22,712 bases of DNA from HGM04593 sp045630965 (GCA_045630965.1 JAZQTU010000017.1:1-22712), one strand, 5' to 3'. Positions 7,134-15,266 are shown, counted from the stretch's first letter. Made by a program: numbers and translations. The notes: generated from the letters alone by a model not told the origin.

Positions 7134-8024
7134 ATGGAAGACAAAAAACGCATAGCTATAATGGCGCTCGGCGCGCTGTCGGTTATCCTCCTTATAACAG
7201 GAGGGTACCTATGGTTTGCCTTGCGCAACAGCGAAGCGTATAATGTCGAAATTCAGGAACTCATGGCTCTTGAAAAGGAGGAGATTCTGAATGACCTTAC
7301 ATCGGCACAGGTACAGTATGACGAGCTGATGGTACGCATAAAGAATGACTCGCTCAAGATTAAGCTTGAGAAGGAGCAGATGCGTACACAACAACTGCTC
7401 GAAGAGCTTGAGCACATAAAGACCACCAGTGCTTCGGAAATTACCAGATTGAAGAAGGAACTGAAGGCGGTGCGTGCTGTGCTCAAGAACTATGTCATGC
7501 AGATTGACTCGCTCAACCGCGAAAATGAGTCGTTGAAGAGAGAGAACAAGGCTGTACGCAAGAAGTACAATGAAGCATCGCGCAAGATAACCGACCTGAG
7601 CGTGGAGAAAGCGGCTCTCAGCGAAAAGGTAACGCTCGCATCACATCTTGACGTAACAGGAGTACAAGTTTCATTGTTGAAAAAGAACGGTAAGGAGACC
7701 GGCAGCATCAAACGTGCAAAACAGATTGAGGTTGCATTCTCCATTACAAAGAACATCACTGCCGAAACTGGAGAAAAGACGGCATACATAAGAATTATGC
7801 AGCCCGACCAGGAACTGCTGACAAAGAGCGAAGGAAACACCTTCGTTTATGAAAACCGCACGATAGGGTTCTCCATGAGCCGCAAATTCGAATATACCGG
7901 CGAGAGCCACGACCTGACTCTGTACTGGGATATCGAGGAGACGCTCAAGGAGGGAGAATACGATGTATTCATATTCGTCGACGGTAACATGATTGGAAGC
8001 GGCAAGGCAATGTTTGAGCAGTAA
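7134..8024 (+). CDS. Membrane-anchored coiled-coil protein with C-terminal beta domain, function unknown
   Basis: This 296-residue protein is not assigned to a named family. Residues 1-6 are charged and 7-30 form one hydrophobic segment (IMALGALSVILLITGGYLWF). Residues ~40-175 are a long heptad-rich coiled coil with many Glu/Lys/Leu. The last ~115 residues, starting near HLDVTGVQVSLLKKNG, are beta-strand-like and end with YDVFIFVDGNMIGSG. Topology is probably N-in with the coil and beta domain in the periplasm. I recall similar uncharacterised proteins in Bacteroidetes, sometimes labelled SMC-like only because of the coil. It follows valS by 41 nt, and lysS starts 121 nt after it. Confidence 0.85.
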   Translation: MEDKKRIAIMALGALSVILLITGGYLWFALRNSEAYNVEIQELMALEKEEILNDLTSAQVQYDELMVRIKNDSLKIKLEKEQMRTQQLLEELEHIKTTSASEITRLKKELKAVRAVLKNYVMQIDSLNRENESLKRENKAVRKKYNEASRKITDLSVEKAALSEKVTLASHLDVTGVQVSLLKKNGKETGSIKRAKQIEVAFSITKNITAETGEKTAYIRIMQPDQELLTKSEGNTFVYENRTIGFSMSRKFEYTGESHDLTLYWDIEETLKEGEYDVFIFVDGNMIGSGKAMFEQ

Positions 8025-8043
8025 TTTTGAAATAAAGAGAAAA

Positions 8044-8111
8044 GAGATCCTTCCTAACGTCAGGATGACAACAGCCAGGTAGTGTCATTCTGAGCATAGC
8101 CGAAGAATCCC
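8044..8111. repeat. Family A dispersed repeat, outward-facing pair
   Basis: The left half (8044-8069), read on the minus strand, is GTCATCCTGACGTTAGGAAG followed by GATCTC. The right half (8084-8111) is GTCATTCTGAGCATAGCCGA followed by AGAATCCC. They are separated by 14 nt. Compared with 4054-4123 the halves point in opposite directions, as in REP/BIME-like arrays. It lies between the coiled-coil gene and lysS. Confidence 0.75.
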
Positions 8112-8145
8112 AAAAGAGAAAAGATAATTCAAAAAATATACAAAG

Positions 8146-9873
8146 ATGAACATTTTAGAACTTAGCGAACAGGAGATTGTACGTCGTGAGGCACTTGCCG
8201 AACTACGCAACATGGGCATTGAGCCATATCCAGCAGCAGAATACCCTACAAACGCGTTCTCAACAGATATCCTTGCCGAATTCAGCGACGAGGCTGAGCC
8301 ACGCGAAGTATGCATCGCCGGCCGTATGATGAGCCGCCGTGTAATGGGTAAAGCATCATTCATTGAGCTTCAGGACTCAAAAGGACGTATTCAGGTTTAC
8401 ATCACACGCGATGATGTTTGCCCGGGCGAGAACAAGGATACATACAATGTATTGTTCAAGCGTCTTCTTGACATCGGTGACTTTGTAGGTATCAAGGGTT
8501 TTGTATTCCGTACACAGACCGGTGAGATTACCGTACATGCAAAGGAACTTACAATCCTTTCAAAGAGCATACGTCCGCTTCCTATCGTGAAGTACAAGGA
8601 CGGTGTGGCATATGACAAGTTCGAGGATCCCGAACTCCGTTACCGTCAGGGTTATGTTGACCTCGTTGTAAACGACGACGTGAAAGAGATCTTCATCAAG
8701 CGTAACAAGATTTACAGCTCTATGCGCGAGTTCTTCAACTCAAAGGGCTACATGGAGGTTGAGACTCCTGTACTGCAGTCAATCCCCGGTGGTGCAGCTG
8801 CACGTCCATTCATCACACACCACAACGCGCTTGACATTCCTCTTTACCTGCGTATCGCCAACGAACTTTACCTGAAGCGTCTTATCGTGGGCGGTTTCGA
8901 GGGTGTATATGAGTTCTCAAAGAACTTCCGCAACGAGGGTATGGACCGCACACACAACCCAGAGTTCACATGTATGGAGATTTATGTTTCATACAAGGAC
9001 TACAACTGGATGATGTGCTTCACAGAGCAGATGCTCGAGAAGATTGCTCTCGATGTAAACGGCACAACCGATGTAAAGGTTGGTGACAACATCATCAGTT
9101 TCAAGGCTCCGTTCCGTCGCGTGACAATGCTCGACTCTATCAAGGAGTTCACAGGATATGACCTCAACGGCAAGAGCGAGGAAGAAATCTTCGCTATATG
9201 CAAGGAGCTCAAGCTTGAGGTTGACGAGACAATGGGTAAGGGCAAGCTCATCGATGAGATATTCGGAGAGTTCTGCGAGGGCAACTACATACAGCCTACA
9301 TTCATCACAGACTATCCCATTGAGATGTCACCACTCTGCAAGCGTCACCGCGAGAACCCAGACCTCACAGAGCGTTTCGAGCTCATGGTTAACGGTAAGG
9401 AACTTTGCAACGCATACAGCGAGCTCAACGACCCGATTGACCAGGCAGAACGTTTCCAGGAGCAGTTGCGCCTGAGCGAGAAGGGTGACGACGAGGCTAT
9501 GTTCATTGATAAGGACTTCGTTCGCGCACTCGAGTATGGTATGCCTCCTACATCGGGTATGGGTATCGGTATGGACCGTCTTGCAATGCTCATGACAGGA
9601 CAGACCACAATCCAGGAAGTTCTGTTCTTCCCACAGATGCGCCCCGAAAAGAAGGTTCCAAAGGACAACGCTGCAGCATTTGCAGTTGTAGGCGTGCCCG
9701 AAGAGTGGGTTCCCGTATTGCACAAGGCTGGATACAACCTTGTAAATGACCTCAAGGGAGGCAACGCACAGAAGATACAGATGGAAATTGGCGGTATCAA
9801 CAAGAAGTTCAAGCTTGGTTACACTGTTCCTTCGGTAAACGAAGTTGCCGCTTGGATTGAAAAACTCGGATAA
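8146..9873 (+). CDS. lysS: Lysyl-tRNA synthetase, class II
   Basis: It charges tRNA-Lys in the cytoplasm. An OB-fold anticodon-binding domain with GKASFIELQDSKGRIQVYI is followed by the class II catalytic core: motif 2 is FRNEGMDRTHNPEFTCME and motif 3 is TSGMGIGMDRLAMLMTG. At 575 residues it exceeds the ~500 residues of typical LysS. The extra ~70 residues after FFPQMRPEKKV form a C-terminal extension (VVGVPEEWVPVLHKAGYN onward) that looks like a small helical, possibly helix-hairpin-helix domain; I recall this in Bacteroidetes LysS. gpsA follows after 17 nt and is probably co-transcribed. Confidence 0.97.
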   Translation: MNILELSEQEIVRREALAELRNMGIEPYPAAEYPTNAFSTDILAEFSDEAEPREVCIAGRMMSRRVMGKASFIELQDSKGRIQVYITRDDVCPGENKDTYNVLFKRLLDIGDFVGIKGFVFRTQTGEITVHAKELTILSKSIRPLPIVKYKDGVAYDKFEDPELRYRQGYVDLVVNDDVKEIFIKRNKIYSSMREFFNSKGYMEVETPVLQSIPGGAAARPFITHHNALDIPLYLRIANELYLKRLIVGGFEGVYEFSKNFRNEGMDRTHNPEFTCMEIYVSYKDYNWMMCFTEQMLEKIALDVNGTTDVKVGDNIISFKAPFRRVTMLDSIKEFTGYDLNGKSEEEIFAICKELKLEVDETMGKGKLIDEIFGEFCEGNYIQPTFITDYPIEMSPLCKRHRENPDLTERFELMVNGKELCNAYSELNDPIDQAERFQEQLRLSEKGDDEAMFIDKDFVRALEYGMPPTSGMGIGMDRLAMLMTGQTTIQEVLFFPQMRPEKKVPKDNAAAFAVVGVPEEWVPVLHKAGYNLVNDLKGGNAQKIQMEIGGINKKFKLGYTVPSVNEVAAWIEKLG

Positions 9874-9890
9874 TATAAAACAATACAACT

Positions 9891-10889
9891 ATGGAACTTT
9901 CCAACAAACAGATTGCCATTATGGGAGGCGGAAGTTGGGCTACGGCTATTGCCAAGATACTGCTTAACAACTGCGACACCATAAACTGGTACATCAGACG
10001 CGATGACCGCATCGAGGACTTCAAGCGTTTGGGACACAACCCGGCTTATCTGTCGTCGGTAAAATTCGACACCAACAGAATAAACTTCTCGTCGGATATC
10101 AACAAGGTTGTAAAAGAGAGTGACATACTGGTGTTCGTTACACCTTCACCCTACCTCAAGAACCACCTCAAGAAATTAAAGGCAAACCTTGAGGACAAGT
10201 TTATCGTCAATGCCATCAAGGGTATTGTTCCTGACGAGAACCTTATCATCTCGGAATATTTCAACAAGGTGTACAAGGTTCCTTATGACAATATCGCGGC
10301 CATTGCCGGTCCTTGCCATGCCGAGGAGGTTGCACTTGAGCGTCTGTCGTACCTCACAGTCGGATGTTCAAACATCGACCATGCAAAGCAGTTTGCAAAG
10401 AAACTGGGCAGTAACTTCATCAAGACATCTGTCAGCGATGACGTTGTAGGCATTGAGTACGGTTCGGTTTTGAAGAATATCTACGCTATTGCTGCCGGTA
10501 TCTGCAGTGGCTTGAAGTACGGCGACAACTTCCAGGCAGTGCTCATGTCTAACGCAGCTATTGAGATGAACCGTTTCTTGAGTGTGGTACACCCCATTGA
10601 GCGTACAATCAATGATTCAGTATACATGGGCGACCTACTCGTTACAGGATACTCACGCTTCAGCCGTAACCGCGTGTTCGGTAGCATGATTGGTAAAGGT
10701 TATTCAGTAAAGAATGCCCAGATTGAAATGGAGATGATTGCCGAAGGATACTATGCTGCAAAATGTATCAAGGAAATAAACGAGCACTACCGCATCAATA
10801 CTCCTATCATTGACGCAGTGTACAACATCCTTTACGAAGGCATATCACCGGTAATTGAGATTAAACTATTAACCGATTCCTTCAAATAA
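9891..10889 (+). CDS. gpsA: Glycerol-3-phosphate dehydrogenase [NAD(P)+]
   Basis: It reduces dihydroxyacetone phosphate to sn-glycerol 3-phosphate, the backbone precursor of phospholipids. Of its 332 residues, the N-terminal Rossmann motif is IMGGGSWATAIAKIL, followed by VFVTPSPYLKNHL. The substrate domain has AGPCHAEEVALERLSY, the catalytic lysine region GSVLKNIYAIAAGI, and MGDLLVTGYSRFSRNR. All expected GpsA features are present. It is 17 nt after lysS and shares its likely operon. A structured family D element starts 12 nt after the stop. Confidence 0.96.
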   Translation: MELSNKQIAIMGGGSWATAIAKILLNNCDTINWYIRRDDRIEDFKRLGHNPAYLSSVKFDTNRINFSSDINKVVKESDILVFVTPSPYLKNHLKKLKANLEDKFIVNAIKGIVPDENLIISEYFNKVYKVPYDNIAAIAGPCHAEEVALERLSYLTVGCSNIDHAKQFAKKLGSNFIKTSVSDDVVGIEYGSVLKNIYAIAAGICSGLKYGDNFQAVLMSNAAIEMNRFLSVVHPIERTINDSVYMGDLLVTGYSRFSRNRVFGSMIGKGYSVKNAQIEMEMIAEGYYAAKCIKEINEHYRINTPIIDAVYNILYEGISPVIEIKLLTDSFK

Positions 10890-10900
10890 AAAGAAATTAC

Positions 10901-11001
10901 TAAAATATAAACTTCTGCGTTACGCTTGCCTTAAAAATCCTTATTTACGTTTAGTAAACTCCGGTTTTTTAGACTACGCAAGCCTTGAACTTTATATTTT
11001 A
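10901..11001 (+). repeat. Family D structured repeat downstream of gpsA (terminator-like 3' element)
   Basis: A ~100-nt imperfect palindrome. An outer arm TAAAATATAAACTT (10901-10914) pairs with 10988-11001 at 13 of 14 positions. Inside are the conserved CTGCGTTA (10915 on), a second stem (TTAAAAATCC with GGTTTTTTA), and a central hairpin TTTAC-GTTTA-GTAAA near 10944-10958. The right end is GCAAGCCTTG. The same element lies downstream of serS at 20481-20600 on the other strand. T-rich sequence after it (TTTATATTTTATTC) would suit transcription termination. Confidence 0.7.
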
Positions 11002-11055
11002 TTCATTCCTTTAATATATCAGTCTAAAACTAAACAACACCCTTAAGAAGAACTA

Positions 11056-11094
11056 TTGCCCCCAGTCTTAGGTGGACGAGCGAAGCGGAGAGGG
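11056..11094 (-). repeat. Family C dispersed repeat upstream of pgi
   Basis: On the minus strand it reads ACCCTCTCCGCTTCGC, later CCACCTAAGACTGGGGGCAA. The order (ACCC-CTC head, small inner hairpin, CCTAA-AC-GGGG hairpin, CAAT end) is the same as in the element at 14031-14074. It ends 18 nt before the pgi ATG, so it forms part of the pgi leader. Confidence 0.55.
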
Positions 11095-11112
11095 TAAAAA
11101 ACAACAATAACA

Positions 11113-12456
11113 ATGAAAAATATATCATTAAACATCGACAAGGTAACAGGTTTTGTTACACGCGAGCAGATTCTTGCTCTTGAGCCGCAGGTAAAGAGCG
11201 CACAGAAGGCACTTGAAGAGGGCACACTCCCAGGTAATGACTTCCTCGGTTGGTTGCACCTTCCTTCATCAATAACAAAGGAGCACATCGACGACATCAA
11301 CGCTACAGCACAGACACTCCGCGAGAACTGCGAGGTTGTAGTTGTTGCTGGTATCGGTGGTAGCTACTTGGGCGCACGTGCCGTTATTGAGGCATTGAGC
11401 AACAACTTTGCTGCACTCATGGGCGACAGCAAGAACCCAAGAGTTATCTTCGCAGGACACAACATCAGCGAGGACTACCTCTATGAGTTGACAGAGTACC
11501 TCAAGGACAAGAAGTTCGGTGTAATCAACATCTCAAAGTCAGGTACAACAACCGAGACAGCTCTTGCATTCCGTCTTTTGAAGAAGCAGTGCGAGGACCA
11601 GCGCGGTAAGGAGATGGCAAGCAAGGTTATCGTTGCTATCACCGACGCTGTCAAGGGTGCAGCACGCATCACAGCAAACAAGGAGGGTTACAAGAGCTTC
11701 ATCATCCCCGACAATGTAGGTGGACGTTTCTCAGTTCTTACTCCTGTAGGTCTGTTGCCAATCGCTGTTGCAGGCTTCGACATTGAGGCTCTCGTGAACG
11801 GTGCACGCGACATGGAGAAGAATTGTGCTCCTGAAGTTCCATTCGAGGAGAACATCGCAGCAATGTATGCCGCTACACGTAACGCTCTTTATGCCGACGG
11901 CAAGAAGATTGAGATTCTTGTTAACTACCAGCCTAAGCTCCACTTCACATCGGAATGGTGGAAACAGCTCTACGGTGAGAGCGAGGGTAAGGAGAACAAG
12001 GGTATCTTCCCAGCATCGGTTGACTTCACTACCGACCTTCACTCAATGGGTCAGTGGATTCAGGAGGGTGAGCGCACTATCTTCGAGACAGTACTCTCTA
12101 TTGAGAAGCCAAACAGCTCACTCACTGTACCAAGCGACGAGGAGAACCTCGACGGCTTGAACTTCCTCGCAGGCAAGCACGTAGATGAGGTTAACAAGAT
12201 GGCTGAGCTCGGTACACAGCTCGCACACGTTGACGGTGGCGTACCAAACTTACGTATCTCAATACCTGCACTCAACGAGTACTACATTGGTCAGTTGCTC
12301 TACTTCTTTGAGATTGGTTGCGGTATCAGCGGTTACATTCTTGGTGTAAACCCATTCAACCAGCCAGGTGTAGAGGCATACAAGAAGAACATGTTCGCAT
12401 TGCTTGACAAACCTGGTTACGAGGAGGAGAGCAAAGCTATCCGCGCAAGACTCTGA
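11113..12456 (+). CDS. pgi: Glucose-6-phosphate isomerase (short bacterial form)
   Basis: It interconverts glucose 6-phosphate and fructose 6-phosphate in glycolysis and gluconeogenesis. The 447 residues are the short form typical of Bacteroidetes and Firmicutes. Two SIS-type sugar-phosphate sites are seen: GIGGSYLGARAVIEAL and SKSGTTTETALAFRLLK. The PGI signatures YGESEGKENKGIFPASVDFTTDLHS and GQWIQEGERTIFETVL are present. The start ATG at 11113 follows an A-rich stretch without Shine-Dalgarno. The stop TGA overlaps the next start by one base (TGATG), so the HAD gene is translationally coupled to it. Confidence 0.97.
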   Translation: MKNISLNIDKVTGFVTREQILALEPQVKSAQKALEEGTLPGNDFLGWLHLPSSITKEHIDDINATAQTLRENCEVVVVAGIGGSYLGARAVIEALSNNFAALMGDSKNPRVIFAGHNISEDYLYELTEYLKDKKFGVINISKSGTTTETALAFRLLKKQCEDQRGKEMASKVIVAITDAVKGAARITANKEGYKSFIIPDNVGGRFSVLTPVGLLPIAVAGFDIEALVNGARDMEKNCAPEVPFEENIAAMYAATRNALYADGKKIEILVNYQPKLHFTSEWWKQLYGESEGKENKGIFPASVDFTTDLHSMGQWIQEGERTIFETVLSIEKPNSSLTVPSDEENLDGLNFLAGKHVDEVNKMAELGTQLAHVDGGVPNLRISIPALNEYYIGQLLYFFEIGCGISGYILGVNPFNQPGVEAYKKNMFALLDKPGYEEESKAIRARL

Positions 12457-13184
12457 TGAACTACAAAGAGATTATTGAAAAATACACGCAACTGCATGGC
12501 AACAAGCCCATGCAGTTGCGTGCCGTATTGTTCGACATGGACGGAGTACTATTCGACTCCATGCCATTCCACGCCGACGCCTGGTCACGTGTGATGACCG
12601 AAGCCGGATACAACTTCTCAAAAGAGGATGTATACATGAACGAAGGACGTACAGGAGCAGATACAATAAACACTGCAAGCCTGGAACAGTTCGGCAAACC
12701 GGCCACACAAGAAGAGATTGACGCGCTATGCAAGGCTAAATGCGAAGTGTTCGACACCTACCCTCCTACACCACGCATGAAAGGCGCCATTGAGCTTGTA
12801 GAAAAAGTCAAGGCATGCGGACTGACACCAATGATTGTCACAGGTAGCGGCACACCAACCCTGCTCAACCGCATACAGAGCAACTTCCCCGGACTGTTCG
12901 ACGAGAGATACATCGTCACCAGCTTCAACGTTAAACGTGGCAAGCCCTACCCCGACCCATACCTTCTTGCACTGGAGAAAGGCGGACTTGCACCACACGA
13001 AGCAATAGTTGTTGAGAACGCCCCCCTAGGCGTCACAGCAGGCGTTGCAGCCGGCCTGTTCACAATAGCGGTAAATACAGGCCCACTGAACCCACAAGTC
13101 CTCACCAACGCCGGCGCAAGCATTGTATTCCCCTCAATGCAGGCACTCTGCGATGAATGGGAGAAACTATACCAGGCTTTTTGA
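12456..13184 (+). CDS. HAD-superfamily sugar-phosphate phosphatase / beta-phosphoglucomutase-like protein
   Basis: This 242-residue HAD subfamily IA protein has motif I LFDMDGVLFDS, with nucleophile Asp27 and acid/base Asp29. Motif II is IVTGSGTPTLL, motif III is the lysine in KRGKPYPDPYLLALEKGG, and motif IV is VVENAPLGVTAG, where Glu-Asn replaces the commoner Glu-Asp. A helical cap sits between motifs I and II. The exact substrate cannot be read; a hexose- or phosphosugar-phosphatase or mutase role fits, and coupling to pgi (start overlaps the pgi stop by one base) supports sugar phosphates. A ~20-residue extension precedes the HAD core. prmC follows after 10 nt. Confidence 0.9.
   Translation: MNYKEIIEKYTQLHGNKPMQLRAVLFDMDGVLFDSMPFHADAWSRVMTEAGYNFSKEDVYMNEGRTGADTINTASLEQFGKPATQEEIDALCKAKCEVFDTYPPTPRMKGAIELVEKVKACGLTPMIVTGSGTPTLLNRIQSNFPGLFDERYIVTSFNVKRGKPYPDPYLLALEKGGLAPHEAIVVENAPLGVTAGVAAGLFTIAVNTGPLNPQVLTNAGASIVFPSMQALCDEWEKLYQAF
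12486..12521. repeat. Perfect 14-bp inverted repeat inside the start of the HAD gene
   Basis: ACGCAACTGCATGG (12486-12499) and its exact reverse complement at 12508-12521 enclose an 8-nt loop CAACAAGC. It begins 30 nt after the start codon, and the right arm contains an in-frame ATG (12510) directly before the HAD core. It has no T-run, so it is not a normal terminator. Confidence 0.85.
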
Positions 13185-13194
13185 GTTGATATAA

Positions 13195-14031
13195 ATGAAA
13201 ACCATCGCAAGGAAAATACAAGAAGGATTAAGCAGTCATTACCCCACTGGTGAAGTGACTGCACTCACACGTATACTTGCAATGGAGTTGCTTGGTGTGT
13301 CACAAATGGCGTTCTTCCTTAAAGATGAGATAACATTAACCGTTGAACAGGAACAATTGCTCTGCAGTGCCATTGAGCGCCTGAAAAAGCATGAGCCTAT
13401 TCAATATATCCTTGGCTACAGCGATTTCTGTGGCTTGAGGTTCAAGGTAACATCAGCAACACTTATTCCACGCCCTGAGACAAGCGAGTTGGTGGAATGG
13501 ATTGCAGCAGAAAGCAATGGGAATGAGAATATTCTGGATATTGGTTCCGGCAGCGGTTGCATTGCTGTGAGCCTAGCGAATAAACTACCGCAAAGCAATG
13601 TTACTGCATGGGATATCTCAAACGATGCACTATCTATTGCCTCTGAGAACAGCAAAGCAAACAACTGCACTGTAACTTTTGAGCAGGTGGATATTCTGGC
13701 ATACAAGCCTGCGAGCAGGATGTTCGATATTATTGTCAGCAACCCTCCTTATATAAGAGAAGTAGAGAAAGAAGCAATGCACGCCAACGTGCTCGACTGG
13801 GAGCCGCATACAGCGTTATTCGTGCCCGACAGTGACCCATTGCTGTTCTACCGCACAATAGCTGAACATGGACTTACAATGCTAACCACCGGCGGAAGGC
13901 TATACTTTGAGATTAACCGTGAATACGGCAACGAAACGGTTGAGATGCTTGCAGCCCTTGGCTACACAAATATTGAGTTACGCAAAGACTTTGCCGACAA
14001 TGACAGAATGATTAGAGCCATTAAAAATTAA
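13195..14031 (+). CDS. prmC: Peptide chain release factor N5-glutamine methyltransferase
   Basis: It methylates the GGQ glutamine of release factors RF1 and RF2 using S-adenosylmethionine. The 278-residue length is usual. An N-terminal helical domain (to about residue 85) with EPIQYILGYSDFCGLRF is followed by a Rossmann methyltransferase domain with ILDIGSGSGCIAVSLA for SAM and the hallmark NPPYIRE catalytic motif. It is 10 nt after the HAD gene, so pgi-HAD-prmC is probably one operon. Confidence 0.95.
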   Translation: MKTIARKIQEGLSSHYPTGEVTALTRILAMELLGVSQMAFFLKDEITLTVEQEQLLCSAIERLKKHEPIQYILGYSDFCGLRFKVTSATLIPRPETSELVEWIAAESNGNENILDIGSGSGCIAVSLANKLPQSNVTAWDISNDALSIASENSKANNCTVTFEQVDILAYKPASRMFDIIVSNPPYIREVEKEAMHANVLDWEPHTALFVPDSDPLLFYRTIAEHGLTMLTTGGRLYFEINREYGNETVEMLAALGYTNIELRKDFADNDRMIRAIKN

Positions 14032-14074
14032 CCCCTCAGTCTGTAAACAGACAGCTCCCCTAAAACAGGGGAGC
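14031..14074 (+). repeat. Family C dispersed repeat with two hairpins between prmC and recX
   Basis: After an ACCCCTCA head come GTCTGT-AA-ACAGAC (14039-14052) and GCTCCCCT-AAAAC-AGGGGAGC (14054-14074). It begins on the last base of the prmC stop codon. What follows on the plus strand is A-rich rather than T-rich, so it is not a standard plus-strand terminator. The other recognisable copy is at 11056-11094 on the minus strand. Confidence 0.7.
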
Positions 14075-14113
14075 AATAAAAAAAGCCTTTTTAGTCAACC
14101 TCAATATAATACT

Positions 14114-14593
14114 ATGAAAAAGCCCATACCCCCAGCCGAAGCCTTAAACAAAGCCGCGGCATACTGCACGCTGTGCGAACGCTGTGTGAGCGAATTATGC
14201 ACCAAGCTCACGGCATGGGGTGTGCCACATAACGAACAGGAGAAAATCATTGAAAGGCTCAAAAAAGAGAAATTCATTGACGAGGCACGTTACTGCAATG
14301 CATTTGTCAACGACAAGCTGAAATTCAACCATTGGGGACGTATAAAGATTTCGGCTGCACTGCGCGAGAAGTTGCTTCCAAGAGAGCTAGCAAAAGAGGC
14401 TCTGGACAATATTGACGAAGAGCTGTACATGGATATACTCGCCGAGGTTATTGCCACCAAACGCAAGGAGTTCAAAGGTAAGGAGGATTATGCCACAAGG
14501 CAAAAACTGATGCGCTTTGCTGCAAGCCGCGGCTTTGAGCCGGCAATAATCATGCGCATGATAGATATCAGTGACTATGAAATGGATTTCTGA
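14114..14593 (+). CDS. recX: Regulatory protein RecX
   Basis: RecX binds RecA filaments and limits their growth and activity. The 159 all-helical residues show the three-helix RecX repeats: ALNKAAAYCTLCERCVSELCTKL at the start, then IIERLKKEKFIDEARYCNAFVNDKLKFNHWGRIKI, which is the family signature, and a third repeat near KLMRFAASRGFEPAIIMRMI. recA is not in the window. The end overlaps the next gene by 17 nt. Confidence 0.93.
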   Translation: MKKPIPPAEALNKAAAYCTLCERCVSELCTKLTAWGVPHNEQEKIIERLKKEKFIDEARYCNAFVNDKLKFNHWGRIKISAALREKLLPRELAKEALDNIDEELYMDILAEVIATKRKEFKGKEDYATRQKLMRFAASRGFEPAIIMRMIDISDYEMDF

Positions 14594-15266
14594 TTTAATA
14601 GACCTTATATTCCCGCGCCACTGCCATGTATGCGGTGAGATACTGTCGCGTCAGGAACAGGATATTTGCCTCAACTGCCTGTACAAGCTTCCTAAAATTG
14701 AAAAGATTCACCTTGACGAGATTGAAAAGATCTTTTGGGGAAAATGCGAAATTGCATCGGCCACATCATACATATATTACCAGAAGGGATCACCCTACAA
14801 CCGCTTGCTGCACAAAATGAAGTATGAGAGCCGCCCGGAGATTGGCACAAGGTTGGCAATGATGGCTACAGAATGTATCAAAGAAAGCGGTTTCCTTGAC
14901 GGAATAGATGCTATAGTCCCCTTGCCACTGTCAAAAAAGAAAAGACGCCAGCGCGGCTATAACCAGTGCGACTACATAGCCGAAGGTCTCTCAATCAAAA
15001 GTGGAATACCGGTAATAAAGGATTGTGTCGTACGCACCAAAGCAAATGAGACACAGACACACAAAAGCCGCGAGGAGCGTTGGAGGAACGTCGAGGGTAT
15101 ATTCTCACTCGCCAAGCCCGAAGCAATAGAAGGAAAACACATTCTGCTGATAGATGATATTTTGACTACCGGAGCAACGCTGACTAACTGTGCCATAGCA
15201 ATACAACAAGGTTGCAACTGCAAGATAAGCATTTTCACGCTTGCATATACTTACAATAAAATATAA
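14577..15266 (+). CDS. comF: ComF-family phosphoribosyltransferase-like protein
   Basis: This 229-residue protein has an N-terminal zinc-finger-like set (CHVCGEILSRQEQDICLNC) and a C-terminal type I phosphoribosyltransferase fold. The PRPP-binding loop is ILLIDDILTTGATL, and VPLPLSKKKRRQRGYNQCDYIAEGL is the ComF signature. In naturally competent bacteria ComF helps DNA uptake and processing; in Bacteroidetes its role is not settled. I took the ATG at 14577 over the GTG two codons upstream. Its start lies inside recX, so the two are translationally coupled. Confidence 0.92.
   Translation: MKWISDLIDLIFPRHCHVCGEILSRQEQDICLNCLYKLPKIEKIHLDEIEKIFWGKCEIASATSYIYYQKGSPYNRLLHKMKYESRPEIGTRLAMMATECIKESGFLDGIDAIVPLPLSKKKRRQRGYNQCDYIAEGLSIKSGIPVIKDCVVRTKANETQTHKSREERWRNVEGIFSLAKPEAIEGKHILLIDDILTTGATLTNCAIAIQQGCNCKISIFTLAYTYNKI

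Noticed and set aside
8022..8029. TAATTTTG as a lysS -7 box
   Set aside because: It matches the consensus but overlaps the stop codon of the preceding gene, has no TTTG at the right distance, and would give a leader over 110 nt through a repeat. Probably chance.
14054..14092. Intrinsic terminator after prmC
   Set aside because: The GCTCCCCT hairpin is followed by an A-rich stretch on the plus strand, not a T-run, and the sequence belongs to a dispersed repeat family.
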